DNA from: an uncultured Spartobacteria bacterium
GTDB lineage: Bacteria > Verrucomicrobiota > Verrucomicrobiia > Chthoniobacterales > Chthoniobacteraceae
Assembly (NCBI GenBank): GCA_903933715.1
Contig: CAIZLD010000060.1
Location: forward strand, 1-35,836
Length of the DNA stretch: 35,836 nucleotides
Direction of reading: 5' to 3'
The notes beneath the pieces were generated by a model that had not been told where the DNA came from, did not search any database, and saw only the letters and a list, made by a program, of their open reading frames with translations. Below, in pieces: positions 7,112-15,765 of the stretch. The stretch's first letter is position 1. Each line of letters opens with the position of its first letter. Made by a program: the position numbers and the translations under genes.

Positions 7112-7423
7112 CTATAGACCTTTTTTGGGTGCTCCGCGATCCAGCGTGGTGTGGTAGCCCGGGTCATTGAAAAATGCGCCACCCGTGGATTGGACCGCTG
7201 GCGCCGCAGTTGGCGCAGTATAGCGCGGAGTCGGCCGGGGTGTCAGTCTCTGGACGGCGGCGGACACCGGTTTAGGGGTCGGGGCGGGCGATTCTGCCGC
7301 CACTTTCTCGGTCGATTTTTCTTCGCTCCGGCCGGTTAACCGGTCAAAACGGGATTTGAAGGTTTCGTTCCACCCGCCAATAAGGAGCAGGACGATCAAC
7401 AGGTAAGGGAGCGGTCTTTCCAT
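7112..7423 (-). CDS. Small membrane-anchored proline-rich protein
   Basis: 103 residues from ATG 7423 (MERPLPYLLI). The frame is open further upstream, but that part looks non-coding and the hydrophobic segment starts right after this methionine. Residues 5-18 (LPYLLIVLLLIGGW) form one membrane segment or uncleaved signal. A charged stretch, a Pro/Thr/Ala-rich linker (about 45-80) and a conserved-looking tail (FFNDPGYHTTLDRGAPKKGL) follow. The tail may be the functional part. I do not recognise a named family. The protein is probably anchored in the inner membrane with the rest in the periplasm. It ends about 90 bases before the tmRNA promoter and is transcribed in the same direction. Confidence 0.65.
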   Translation of the reverse strand: MERPLPYLLIVLLLIGGWNETFKSRFDRLTGRSEEKSTEKVAAESPAPTPKPVSAAVQRLTPRPTPRYTAPTAAPAVQSTGGAFFNDPGYHTTLDRGAPKKGL

Positions 7424-7568
7424 AGAATCGCGAGCTAATGATTTTGCCGCATGAAAGTCAAGGGAGGCGGCTTCCCGCCAAATTATTTTTGAAACGAATA
7501 AACATATATTGTTGTTGCATGAACAAATTTTGCTTTGCTTTGTCTCAATTTTGAAATAAAAAACCGAT

Positions 7569-8198
7569 ATGGCATACCAATTACCAGCACTCCAGTATCC
7601 CTTTAACGCCCTCGAACCGAGCATTGATGCGCGGACGATGGAGATCCATCACGACAAGCACCACGCCGCTTACGTTGCCAACCTCAATAATGCGATCAAA
7701 GATTATCCCGATCTCGAGGCCAAGACGGTGGGCGATCTCTTATCCGATCTCGCCTCGGTGCCGGAAGCGATCCGCACGGCGGTCCGCAATAACGGCGGCG
7801 GGGTTTGGAACCATTCGTTTTTTTGGCGGATCATGGCTCCTGAAGCGGGCGGGCGGCCCTCGGGGGCTCTTGCGGCGGCCATTGACGCCACGTTCGGGAG
7901 TTTCGAAGCGTTCCAGGAGAAGTTCCAGCAAGCGGCGGTGACGCGTTTTGGCAGCGGTTGGGCCTGGCTTTCGGTGAAGGCCGACAAGTCGCTCTGCATC
8001 TGCTCAACGCCCAACCAGGACAGCCCGATCATGAAAGGGGTGGTGGAATGCGCCGGCGAGCCGATTCTCTGCGTCGATGTGTGGGAGCACGCCTATTATT
8101 TGAATTACCAGAACCGCCGTCCCGACTACGTCAAGGCGTGGTGGAATGTCGTCAACTGGCCCGCGGTCGAAGCGCTCTACGCGGCCGCGATGAAATAA
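7569..8198 (+). CDS. sodA: Superoxide dismutase, Mn-type of the Fe/Mn family
   Basis: 209 residues, standard length. Metal ligands are H27 (EIHHDKHH), H82 (WNHSFFW), D170 and H174 ([11 protein letters not shown]). The C-terminal pattern [15 protein letters not shown] is typical. Gln150 in the TPNQDSP loop together with glycines at 76-78 is the arrangement of Mn enzymes, where the active-site Gln comes from the C-terminal half. Metal choice is inferred. The enzyme converts superoxide to hydrogen peroxide and oxygen. No signal peptide is present, so it is cytoplasmic. It is transcribed alone, diverging from the small membrane-protein gene, and ends at a strong hairpin (8241-8272). No clear Shine-Dalgarno sequence precedes the ATG. 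Confidence 0.97.
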   Translation: MAYQLPALQYPFNALEPSIDARTMEIHHDKHHAAYVANLNNAIKDYPDLEAKTVGDLLSDLASVPEAIRTAVRNNGGGVWNHSFFWRIMAPEAGGRPSGALAAAIDATFGSFEAFQEKFQQAAVTRFGSGWAWLSVKADKSLCICSTPNQDSPIMKGVVECAGEPILCVDVWEHAYYLNYQNRRPDYVKAWWNVVNWPAVEALYAAAMK

Positions 8199-8240
8199 TT
8201 GAGTTGCGCCGGGCAGAAACTGGCGCATTGGACGATAACT

Positions 8241-8272
8241 ATGGGCCGGACATTTCAGGGTGTCCGGCCCAT
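8241..8272. terminator. Bidirectional hairpin between sodA and the lipoprotein gene
   Basis: atgggccggaca - 8-base loop - tgtccggcccat is a perfect 12-base stem placed between two converging genes, 42 bases after the sodA stop and 3 bases before the other stop. No long T-tract follows on either strand, so termination may be imperfect. Confidence 0.7.
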
Positions 8273-8275
8273 CCA

Positions 8276-8761
8276 TTACTGAGGCGAATCTGCCGACGGA
8301 GGGGCGGAGACGAAGTAGACGAATCGCCAGCTTCCGTTGACCAGTTGCAGCCCGGCCCGATACCCTTTGTAATCCGGATCAAAAGTGACCTCCGGCGGGG
8401 CCGCCATGTAATTGCCGCTGGGGACAAATTTCTCCCCCAGCACCAGCTCAAGTTCCGGCCACAAATTGTTGCGGCTCCAGTATTCGAACACCCCCGCCCC
8501 TTCGCCGCCGGGTTCCCAGCTATAGCCGAAGTTGGAGGTCATCATCGAGGCAAGCATTTGCACATCCCGCTTGGATACCGCTTTGCGCAACCGGTTTTGA
8601 AATGCCCGGAACGAGGTGTCCCCGCTCTGGTCGGCCATGTCGTGGGCAGATGGCTTGATGATCTTCGGTTTTTTCTTCAGGGAACTGCATCCGCTGACTC
8701 CTCCCGCCGAGAGGGCCAGTGCGCTGGTCAAAAGCAAGATCCAGAGGGGGCGTAATTTCAT
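8276..8761 (-). CDS. Lipoprotein of unknown function
   Basis: 161 residues from ATG 8761 (MKLRPLWILL). A TTG nine bases upstream is a less likely start. The N-terminus is a lipoprotein signal peptide: basic residues, a hydrophobic core (LWILLLTSALALSAGG) and a lipobox ending VSGC, so Cys is the probable lipidated residue. The mature part has a helical region (FRAFQNRLRKAVSKRDVQML) and a C-terminal half rich in W, Y and F (GYSWEPGGEG, YWSRNNLWPELE, GSWRFVYFVSA), which looks like a small beta-rich domain. I do not recognise a specific family. It is probably exported and membrane-anchored, and converges with sodA. Confidence 0.75.
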   Translation of the reverse strand: MKLRPLWILLLTSALALSAGGVSGCSSLKKKPKIIKPSAHDMADQSGDTSFRAFQNRLRKAVSKRDVQMLASMMTSNFGYSWEPGGEGAGVFEYWSRNNLWPELELVLGEKFVPSGNYMAAPPEVTFDPDYKGYRAGLQLVNGSWRFVYFVSAPPSADSPQ

Positions 8762-8886
8762 AAAGAGCAATTAAAGCCGGTTTGAGAGGTTGGAAAGAGG
8801 AAAAAGCGACGGAACGGGCTCTCGACCTTTTTTTGAGGGGATTTGACTTGCGCAAAAATACGAAACCCATTCATTCTGCCGGCGCT

Positions 8887-9309
8887 ATGTCCTCCAAACA
8901 AATTGTTCCCACCCTTCAGGCTTCCGTCATCTGTGAAGATGTGCGGCAGGAAAACAACGGCATGCAGTCGCTTATCGGCGTGCTCAGCGTCATTCCGGCA
9001 GCCCAAGTTCCCGTCGGTGTTCTCAAGCTGGCGCTCTGGACCCGCTGGGTCGGTGGCGTGGGCTCGTTTAAACAAAGCGCGCGCATTCTCGCCCCGGATG
9101 GGAAGACGGTAATCGGAGAAGCCACCGTCGATTTTGAATTGAAAGACGTGATCGGCCAGGCCACCAACGTGAACTTCTTTGCCGGGGTTCAGTTCAACGA
9201 GTTTGGAACCTACACGGTCGAGATTTCGCTGGGCCAAAAGGTCGTGATTCACTACCCGTTCCACGTACTCCAGATCCAGCAACCAGCCGCGCCCGCTCCG
9301 GCCGCTTAG
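8887..9309 (+). CDS. DUF6941-like protein
   Basis: 140 residues from ATG 8887 (MSSKQIVPTLQASVICEDV). The frame is open upstream, but this start fits the family. The sequence alternates short strands (LQASVICEDVRQ, LKLALWTRW, ARILAPDGKTVIGEATVDFE, GTYTVEISLGQKVVIHYPF). It resembles small beta-sandwich proteins of the DUF6941 type, which typically begin with a statement-like VICDDVR motif and include the conserved GxYTVEI strand. The function is unknown. No signal peptide is seen, and the tail is Ala/Pro-rich (QQPAAPAPAA). It stands alone and is followed by a long REP-like palindrome. Confidence 0.7.
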   Translation: MSSKQIVPTLQASVICEDVRQENNGMQSLIGVLSVIPAAQVPVGVLKLALWTRWVGGVGSFKQSARILAPDGKTVIGEATVDFELKDVIGQATNVNFFAGVQFNEFGTYTVEISLGQKVVIHYPFHVLQIQQPAAPAPAA

Positions 9310-9583
9310 GTCTAAGGCTGAATCGATATTCAAAAGCCGCCGCAACCCGAAGGGTTGCGAGCGAATAGCCGGTGGTTGAGCGGAGCGACACCACCGGTTC
9401 AATGCAAAACCGGCCTCACCCCAAAGGGGTGGCAGAAAACGAGGCGATGGCTCTGCCACCCCTTTTGGGGTGAATCCTTTCCAACACCTCATCCGGTGGT
9501 GTCGCTAACGCTCAACCACCGGCTATGGGCTTCAAACCCTTTGGGTTTGGGGCTCGATCTGAATGTCGATTGAGCCTAAGGCC
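9310..9583. repeat. REP-like compound palindrome
   Basis: Almost the whole gap before the PBP gene is one imperfect inverted repeat. The outer ends (aaggctgaatcgatattc near 9314-9331, gaatgtcgattgagcc 9561-9576) face each other. Inside are nested stems: gcaacccgaagggttgc; ccggtggttgagcg/cgacaccaccgg on each side; and a central accccaaaggggtggcaga pairing with tctgccaccccttttggggt. Its right half (9449-9577) recurs, inverted, at 35711-35836 with about 90% identity by eye. This is the layout of REP/BIME elements mobilised by IS200/IS605-like (RAYT) transposases. No transposase is present in the window. Confidence 0.85.
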
Positions 9584-9610
9584 CAGCCAACCGGCTCTCT
9601 TTTTTATTAA

Positions 9611-11674
9611 TTAATCGCCGCCGCCAAAGAGGTGGCGGAAGGAGTTCAATAGCCGTCCCGGAAACGGCTTTTTGCGCGTGCCGGATGGATTCGCCTCGGA
9701 CGGGATTTCCGAGACATCGAACGGTTGCGCTGCGTAACGGTTGCTCGCCGCGTTCATCACATCACACCAGACGGGGAGCGAAAGCGCCGCGCCGTAGCCG
9801 CGCGCCACGATGGTAGCCGGATCGTCGAGCCCCACCCACACGCCGCAAGTAAGGCTGCGCGTATAGCCAATAAACCAAGCGTCCTTGTAATCATTGGTCG
9901 TTCCGGTCTTGCCCGCCGCCGGTTGATGGAAATCCGCCGAAGCGCCGGTGCCGCGTTGCATCACTTTTTGCAGTCCGCTGGTGACCATGGAGCAGACGCT
10001 TGGGGGCAGAACCGGGTATTCCAGCGAGGGAGCGCGATAAATCACGTTCCCCTTGGCGTCCTCCACGTGCTCGATGAGATAAGGCTGACGCCGCACGCCG
10101 CCGTTGGGGAAAACCGTGTAGGCGGAAACCATATCGCGAAGCCGCGACTCGAAGCTGCCCAGGAAAATCGAGGGAAAACTCGGCACCGAGCCCAAACCGG
10201 CATCCTCGGCAACCTTGCGGACTGCGTCGAGTCCGGCCCGGTCGCCCACCCGGACGCTCATGGTGTTGCGGGACAGGATCAGCCCCTCCTCGGCGGACAT
10301 GACGCCGCGGAAAGTGCCATCGGAATTGCCCGGCGACCAGTTCGAACTGCTGTGGAGTTCCCGAGGCGCAATCGGGCCGTCGCTGATCGGGGTCGCCGGA
10401 GTGACCGCCCCCGTGGCGTAGGCCGCCGCGTAAACGAACGGCTTGAAGGTGGAGCCGACCTGCCGCTTTGCATAAACCCGGTTGTAGTTGCTCTCCGCGT
10501 AGTTGCGCCCGCCGACAATCGCCCGAATCCCGCCGGTTTGATTGTCGAGGACCAGCACCGCCCCTTGCAGGTAGGGAGTTTTTGCGGGGCCGTCCGGGTG
10601 GAAGTCGGCCCGCCGGGGATGGGCATACCCGGGGCGTTCCTCCACTTTGGTTAACTCGGCGTCGAGCGCGGCTTCGGCGGTTTTCTGCAACGCGGGGTCG
10701 AGCGTGGTGTAGACGCGCAAGCCCCCTTCGGCGAGTTGATCGGAGTCGAGGTTGAGGCTCAAATCGTCCTCGATCAAGTCGATCGCGTAGCCGTCTCCGG
10801 CACCTGGAGGCCGGCTATTGCTGACGGTGACCGGCTGCGCCTTGGCTTGGTCGGCTTGCGCTTGCGAGATCATCCCGAGGGAGGCCATCCGGTCGAGCAC
10901 GGTGTCCCGCTGCTTGAGCGAGCCTTCCAGGTTTTTGAACGGTGAAAACCGGTTGGGGCTTCGGATCAGCCCGGCCAGGACCGCCGCTTCCCCGAGCGTG
11001 AGCCGGGCGCTCGGTTTGCCAAAGTAGGCGCGGCTGGCCGTATCGACCCCAAAGAGCCCGGAGCCGAAGTAAATCCGGTTCACATAACTCTCCAGAATCT
11101 GCCCCTTGGCGCAGTTGCGCTCGATCCGCAATGCCAGGAACGCTTCGAGCAGCTTGCGGTGAAGATTGCGCCCGCCCAGGTCAAACGAATTCCGGGCGAG
11201 TTGCTGGGTGATCGTGCTGGCCCCTTCCCGGGCGTGGAGGTGGATCACGTTGCGGAAAATGGCGCGCGCGATGCCCACCGGATCGACCCCGTGATGTTTG
11301 TAAAAGCGGGAATCTTCGCGGGCGAGCAAGGCATTGATGAAATGCTTAGAGACTTTGTCGATCGGCGTAATGACGCGGTCCTCCCCGGCCCGGCGGCTGA
11401 ACGGCTTCCCCTGGTAATCGTAAATCCAGGTGCGCTGGGGCATCACGTTGAGCTGGTGCAGATCGTAAAGACCGGCCCAGGGGGCGTAGATCGCGCAAAC
11501 GGCGGCCCCGGCGAGCAGCATCAGGAACATCGCCCGGGTTTTCCAACTCCGAGACCGGGACGCGCCAGAGCCTTTGGAACTTCGCGATTTCCTGGGCTTG
11601 GAGGCTGTTTTGGCGTGGAATTTGAACACTTTGGAAAAAAGAGAGCGTCCATTACTAAACAAATTCCGGGCCAA
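9611..11674 (-). CDS. Class A penicillin-binding protein (PBP1A type)
   Basis: 687 residues. A basic cytoplasmic tail (1-47) is followed by a membrane anchor (about 48-66). The glycosyltransferase-51 domain shows the catalytic motif REDSRFYKHHGVD with E120, then GASTITQQLARN (151-162). The transpeptidase domain has S408-x-x-K411 (GSTFKP), S468-R469-N470 and K589-T-G-T. All active-site residues are present, so the enzyme should polymerise lipid II glycan strands and cross-link the peptides in the periplasm. The C-terminal extension is short, with no PASTA or other domain. It is transcribed away from trmD, with 59 bases between the two start codons. An mrcA/ponA name would be reasonable, but I cannot tell which paralogue this is. 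Confidence 0.95.
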   Translation of the reverse strand: MARNLFSNGRSLFSKVFKFHAKTASKPRKSRSSKGSGASRSRSWKTRAMFLMLLAGAAVCAIYAPWAGLYDLHQLNVMPQRTWIYDYQGKPFSRRAGEDRVITPIDKVSKHFINALLAREDSRFYKHHGVDPVGIARAIFRNVIHLHAREGASTITQQLARNSFDLGGRNLHRKLLEAFLALRIERNCAKGQILESYVNRIYFGSGLFGVDTASRAYFGKPSARLTLGEAAVLAGLIRSPNRFSPFKNLEGSLKQRDTVLDRMASLGMISQAQADQAKAQPVTVSNSRPPGAGDGYAIDLIEDDLSLNLDSDQLAEGGLRVYTTLDPALQKTAEAALDAELTKVEERPGYAHPRRADFHPDGPAKTPYLQGAVLVLDNQTGGIRAIVGGRNYAESNYNRVYAKRQVGSTFKPFVYAAAYATGAVTPATPISDGPIAPRELHSSSNWSPGNSDGTFRGVMSAEEGLILSRNTMSVRVGDRAGLDAVRKVAEDAGLGSVPSFPSIFLGSFESRLRDMVSAYTVFPNGGVRRQPYLIEHVEDAKGNVIYRAPSLEYPVLPPSVCSMVTSGLQKVMQRGTGASADFHQPAAGKTGTTNDYKDAWFIGYTRSLTCGVWVGLDDPATIVARGYGAALSLPVWCDVMNAASNRYAAQPFDVSEIPSEANPSGTRKKPFPGRLLNSFRHLFGGGD

Positions 11675-11733
11675 ACGAAGGAGAATTGTTTCCCGCTTTG
11701 CGGCCGATTTTTCCTCTGTTACGTTGAGTCCCT

Positions 11734-12408
11734 GTGCAAATCGACATCCTCACTCTTTTTCCCAAAATCTGCGAAGGGGCGCTGGCCGAGAGCATCATGA
11801 AGCGCGCCCGGGAGAAACGGCTCGCGGAGGTGCGCGTCCACAACATCCGGGATTGGGCGACCGGCAAACATCTGGTGGCCGACGACACTCCCTACGGCGG
11901 CGGGCAGGGGATGGTGATGAAATGCGAGCCGATCTTCGCCGCCGTCGAAGCGTTGCGCACCCCGGAAAGCAAAGTAATCCTCATGACGCCTGCCGGACGG
12001 AGATTCCAGCAATGCGATGCCGCCCGGTTCGCCCTCGATTCGCACTTGATTCTGCTCTGCGGGCATTATGAAGGGATCGACCAGCGGGTGATCGATCATC
12101 TCGTGGACGAGGAACTTTCCATTGGGGATTACGTACTGACCAACGGGGCCATCGCCGCACTCGTCGTCACCGACGCCGTCGTGCGCCTGATTCCGGGCGT
12201 TTTGGGAGATGAGCAGAGCGCGGCGGACGATTCGTTTTCCGACGGGCTCCTGGAATATCCGCATTACACGCGCCCGGTGGAGTTCCGGGGCTGGCGCGTG
12301 CCGGACGTGCTTTTAAGCGGGCACCACGGCGAGATTGCCAAATGGCGGCGGCAGAAAGCGCTCAAAAAAACAGAAAAGAACCGCCCGGATCTGTTGGACG
12401 GAAAGTAG
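11734..12408 (+). CDS. trmD: tRNA (guanine37-N1)-methyltransferase
   Basis: 224 residues from GTG 11734 ([10 protein letters not shown]). The SPOUT knot signatures are present: [14 protein letters not shown] (about 50-63), [12 protein letters not shown] (about 108-119), [10 protein letters not shown] (about 130-139) and the C-terminal [23 protein letters not shown]. The family usually has TGGE where this protein has TNGA, a mild variation near the S-adenosylmethionine pocket. The C-terminal helix [11 protein letters not shown] is typical. The enzyme methylates G37 next to the anticodon and so prevents +1 frameshifting. Here it stands alone, divergent from the PBP gene and convergent with a tRNA-Pro(GGG) gene, one of its expected substrates. 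The usual rimM/rplS neighbours are absent. Confidence 0.96.
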   Translation: MQIDILTLFPKICEGALAESIMKRAREKRLAEVRVHNIRDWATGKHLVADDTPYGGGQGMVMKCEPIFAAVEALRTPESKVILMTPAGRRFQQCDAARFALDSHLILLCGHYEGIDQRVIDHLVDEELSIGDYVLTNGAIAALVVTDAVVRLIPGVLGDEQSAADDSFSDGLLEYPHYTRPVEFRGWRVPDVLLSGHHGEIAKWRRQKALKKTEKNRPDLLDGK

Positions 12409-12454
12409 GGCTCCACGGCTGGCGGGGATCCCCGTGGAGAGAGAGGGAAGAAAA

Positions 12455-12528
12455 TCGGGCCGACAAGATTCGAACTTGCGACCTCTTGAACCCCATTCAA
12501 GCGCACTACCAAGCTGTGCTACGGCCCG
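12455..12528 (-). tRNA. tRNA-Pro (anticodon GGG)
   Basis: 74 nt. Acceptor CGGGCCG (12528-12522) pairs with CGGCCCG (12462-12456), with discriminator A at 12455 and no encoded CCA. The anticodon arm is CTTGA-ATGGGGT-TCAAG, so positions 34-36 are GGG and position 37 is G. The T-arm contains GTTCGAATC. It should read CCC and CCU codons. G36-G37 makes it a classic TrmD substrate, and trmD ends 46 bases away on the other strand. Confidence 0.95.
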
Positions 12529-12620
12529 ATTTAAGAGTCGCGTATCTTCGCCGCTCGGGATCATTTGTCAATCGCAAAAGCCACCACCCCGGATTGACGA
12601 ATTTTCCCCCTCGCTTCACG

Positions 12621-12649
12621 CCCGGCGCAATCCCGCTGATTGCGCCGGG
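12621..12649 (-). terminator. Hairpin after the three-gene cluster
   Basis: cccggcgcaat - 7-base loop - attgcgccggg forms a perfect 11-base stem 8 bases past the stop of the last gene. No T-tract follows on the minus strand, so it may act with Rho or protect the mRNA 3' end. Confidence 0.55.
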
Positions 12650-12657
12650 GAGTGAGC

Positions 12658-13035
12658 TTATTTCTTGGTCAAATCCCGCAACCGCAGCCGTTCCATCAAC
12701 ACCGGGCTGACCGCTTCCACTCGCTTGGCCAGTTCCACAGGGTCGGCCAGCTCCAAGGCATTCAAATCCCGAGTTTCCTCCACGTCCAGACCGTCGAGAC
12801 GCGCCAGCCTTTCGAGCACCTTGAGCACAAACGCCCCGGCCTTGAATCCGGCCTCCAACGGCTCCTCATCTATGACCGGGCCGCTCCGCCCTTCCTTGCG
12901 CACGGCGAGTTGTGGCGAGGTGGCCACCGGAACCCAGCGTTGGAGCAGTTCAATGCAAATTTGGCGATGGCGCTCCCGGCTCATTGTATGTTTGCGGCGG
13001 GGAGCGGTCTTTTTTTTGCTTTGCCGTAACGTCAT
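12658..13035 (-). CDS. Unknown basic protein, third gene of cluster
   Basis: 125 residues from ATG 13035, which overlaps the stop of the upstream gene as ATGA. This start was preferred because the longer frame would run fully across the neighbour. The N-terminus is very basic (RQSKKKTAPRRKHTMSRERHR), then an amphipathic helix (QICIELLQRWVPV) and two more helical blocks (FKAGAFVLKVLERLARLDG, ADPVELAKRVEAVSPVLMERL). The size and basic N-terminus recall small nucleic-acid-binding proteins, including some phage terminase small subunits, but no family is recognised. The 4-base overlap implies translational coupling. Confidence 0.6.
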   Translation of the reverse strand: MTLRQSKKKTAPRRKHTMSRERHRQICIELLQRWVPVATSPQLAVRKEGRSGPVIDEEPLEAGFKAGAFVLKVLERLARLDGLDVEETRDLNALELADPVELAKRVEAVSPVLMERLRLRDLTKK

Positions 13036-13310
13036 GGCTGGTCGCCTCCGGTTGGGGAATTGAACGCAAGCGGTTCGCCGTGCCAGATGAGGCGGAATCC
13101 GGCCGGATTCCAGAGCGACCCGGAAACCTGCCAGATGCGAGCCGACCGCAGCGTGATGGCTTCCCAAGTAAATTCGCGAGCCCAGGCGGGGTGAATCCAC
13201 GTCACCCCGTCGATGCGCGTCACCGGAGCGTAAAAGATCACACCGCCTTTCCCCCAGCACTCGCAAACAAACTCCCGGCTCTCTGCAATGATGCGATCAA
13301 GCGTTTTCAT
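13032..13310 (-). CDS. Unknown protein, second gene of cluster
   Basis: 92 residues, ATG at 13310 overlapping the preceding stop (ATGA), and its own stop overlapping the next start. After a short N-terminal helix (MKTLDRIIAESREFVCECW) the protein is mostly beta-like and rich in tryptophan (eight in 92 residues: for example GVTWIHPAWAREFTWEAI, ARIWQVSGSLWNPAGFRLIWHG). No signal peptide, membrane segment or catalytic motif is seen. The family is not recognised. Tight coupling on both sides suggests the three products act together. Confidence 0.6.
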   Translation of the reverse strand: MKTLDRIIAESREFVCECWGKGGVIFYAPVTRIDGVTWIHPAWAREFTWEAITLRSARIWQVSGSLWNPAGFRLIWHGEPLAFNSPTGGDQP

Positions 13311-13660
13311 GCGAGCGCGGCAACCGGAGCGGATTCGTGGGTCGTGACCTCGTCTTCCGAACTGTCTTCGTCCACCTCGTCTTCCAGGAGCGGTTGCTCG
13401 TCCTCCGGCAAAAGGAGCAAGCGGCTCTTGGGCCGGTAAACCGTGATTTGATACCGGCCCGTGGCCACCAGCAGCGCGTCCGGAACCCGTTCGACCCAGT
13501 CGGCGAGCAGCTTGCCCTCGCCGTGTTCAAAAATCGTGGAGACCGGCGCGTGGGTTCCTTCTTTTTCCCAGGAATCGATCAATCCGGCTTGTTTGGCTTC
13601 GTGAATCCCGTGGCAGCGAAAGGTGTAAACGGGTCCCCTGAGTGTGACATCGTGTGGCAT
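13307..13660 (-). CDS. Unknown acidic-tailed protein, first gene of cluster
   Basis: 117 residues from ATG 13660 (MPHDVTLRGPVYTF). This start is chosen because AAGGAAG lies 8 bases upstream on the minus strand. The longer frame to 13702 has no such site. The N-terminal part (FRCHGIHEAKQAGLIDSW, then FEHGEGKLLADWVERVPDAL and ATGRYQITVYRPKSRLLLL) looks like a small alpha/beta domain. The C-terminus is strongly acidic (EDEQPLLEDEVDEDSSEDE). The acidic tail contrasts with the basic N-terminus of the third gene product, which could bind it. The function is unknown. A promoter with a palindromic operator candidate lies upstream (13768-13799). Confidence 0.65.
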   Translation of the reverse strand: MPHDVTLRGPVYTFRCHGIHEAKQAGLIDSWEKEGTHAPVSTIFEHGEGKLLADWVERVPDALLVATGRYQITVYRPKSRLLLLPEDEQPLLEDEVDEDSSEDEVTTHESAPVAALA

Positions 13661-13767
13661 ATAAGTTCTTCCTTGTTTTAAAAAGCGCGAGCGAAGGCTC
13701 ATGGTTTGAACTCGGCAACCGGCCCCATGCCAGTCCCGCTGTTTGCGTCTCCTCGCGCCTATTTACG

Positions 13768-13799
13768 TTATCTATGGTGTATTACACCAAGCGCAAGGA
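13768..13799 (-). promoter_or_regulatory. Candidate promoter with palindromic operator
   Basis: ggtgta-t-tacacc (13776-13788) is a perfect palindrome with 6-base arms. On the minus strand it falls between a possible -35 (TTGCGC, about 13789-13797) and a -10-like TAGATA just after it. An operator between promoter elements is typical for repression. The leader to the first gene is about 100 bases. The rest of 13661-13954 shows no gene. Confidence 0.4.
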
Positions 13800-13954
13800 A
13801 AATGTTTGAAAATTTTTGATCCGGGCAGCGCGCCCGCTTCAAACACGCTGTTGTGCATTGCAGCCTTCGCCTTTTTCCAAATCATTCGCGGAGCTGGCCG
13901 ATCCCACGGCGTTTTCAGCGCGGGAGCGGGGCGGCAGCCGAAACTATTGATGCC

Positions 13955-14407
13955 ATGAGTACCGTGATTATTGTCGCCAACTTAGGTCACCTCAAAGCCT
14001 TTCGAGTGGCCGAAACTCCGATGGGAACCAAAAAGCTGGAATTGATCATAGAGATCGAGTTCCCGGAAGCGCATGGACGCATTCAGGACAAAGTCACTGA
14101 TATGGCTGGCCGTTTCCCGGTTGCCGACGGCACCGGAGTCGCCATGGCTCATGGGGAGGCGTTGAAAGCCGAACTTGAAGTGGAGCGGCGGCTCGTCAAG
14201 CTCGTGGGGGAACAAATCGAGGAGGTTCTCAACACCGAGCGCCCGGAATACTGGCATCTGGCCGCGACATCGGAAATCCACCAAGCGCTTTTGAACGAGC
14301 TGCCCGCCGAACTTCGGCAACGGGTGATCCGCCATCTCCATGCGGATTTGACCAATGTGCCGGTGCCGGAATTGCTGGAACGCTTTGCACGGGTGAAAGC
14401 GGCTTAA
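13955..14407 (+). CDS. Host_attach / baeRF-like protein
   Basis: 150 residues from ATG 13955 (MSTVIIVANLGHLKAFRV). The upstream open frame looks non-coding. The N-terminal strand and the C-terminal half (WHLAATSEIHQALLNELPAE, then LRQRVIRHLHADLTNVPVPE) match the pattern of the Host_attach family, now grouped with bacterial release-factor-like baeRF domains: a strand, a helix around a putative ribosome-facing loop, then LRxRVxxxxxxDLTxxPxxEL. These proteins are widespread and thought to act at ribosomes or in stress responses. The old name comes from an Agrobacterium attachment locus. Cytoplasmic. It precedes icd by 84 bases on the same strand but may have its own promoter. Confidence 0.65.
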   Translation: MSTVIIVANLGHLKAFRVAETPMGTKKLELIIEIEFPEAHGRIQDKVTDMAGRFPVADGTGVAMAHGEALKAELEVERRLVKLVGEQIEEVLNTERPEYWHLAATSEIHQALLNELPAELRQRVIRHLHADLTNVPVPELLERFARVKAA

Positions 14408-14491
14408 AGGCGGTGTCGTCATGACAAAATCATTCGACCCGGCGGGGAGCTTCTGTTCTAATCGCGCCAGCTTTCAACCTTATCAGATATT

Positions 14492-15760
<1,269 letters not shown>

Positions 15761-15765
15761 CCCTT

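Noticed and set aside
7958-8755. Long plus-strand frame across the sodA end and the lipoprotein gene
   Set aside because: It is antisense to a clear lipoprotein and out of frame with SOD; long frames of this type are common in GC-rich DNA.
9725-10654. 309-codon plus-strand frame
   Set aside because: It lies antisense inside the PBP gene, whose catalytic motifs are complete.
12658-13660. Calling the three-gene cluster a prophage remnant
   Set aside because: Only size, the basic N-terminus and tRNA proximity suggest it; there is no integrase, terminase large subunit or structural gene nearby.
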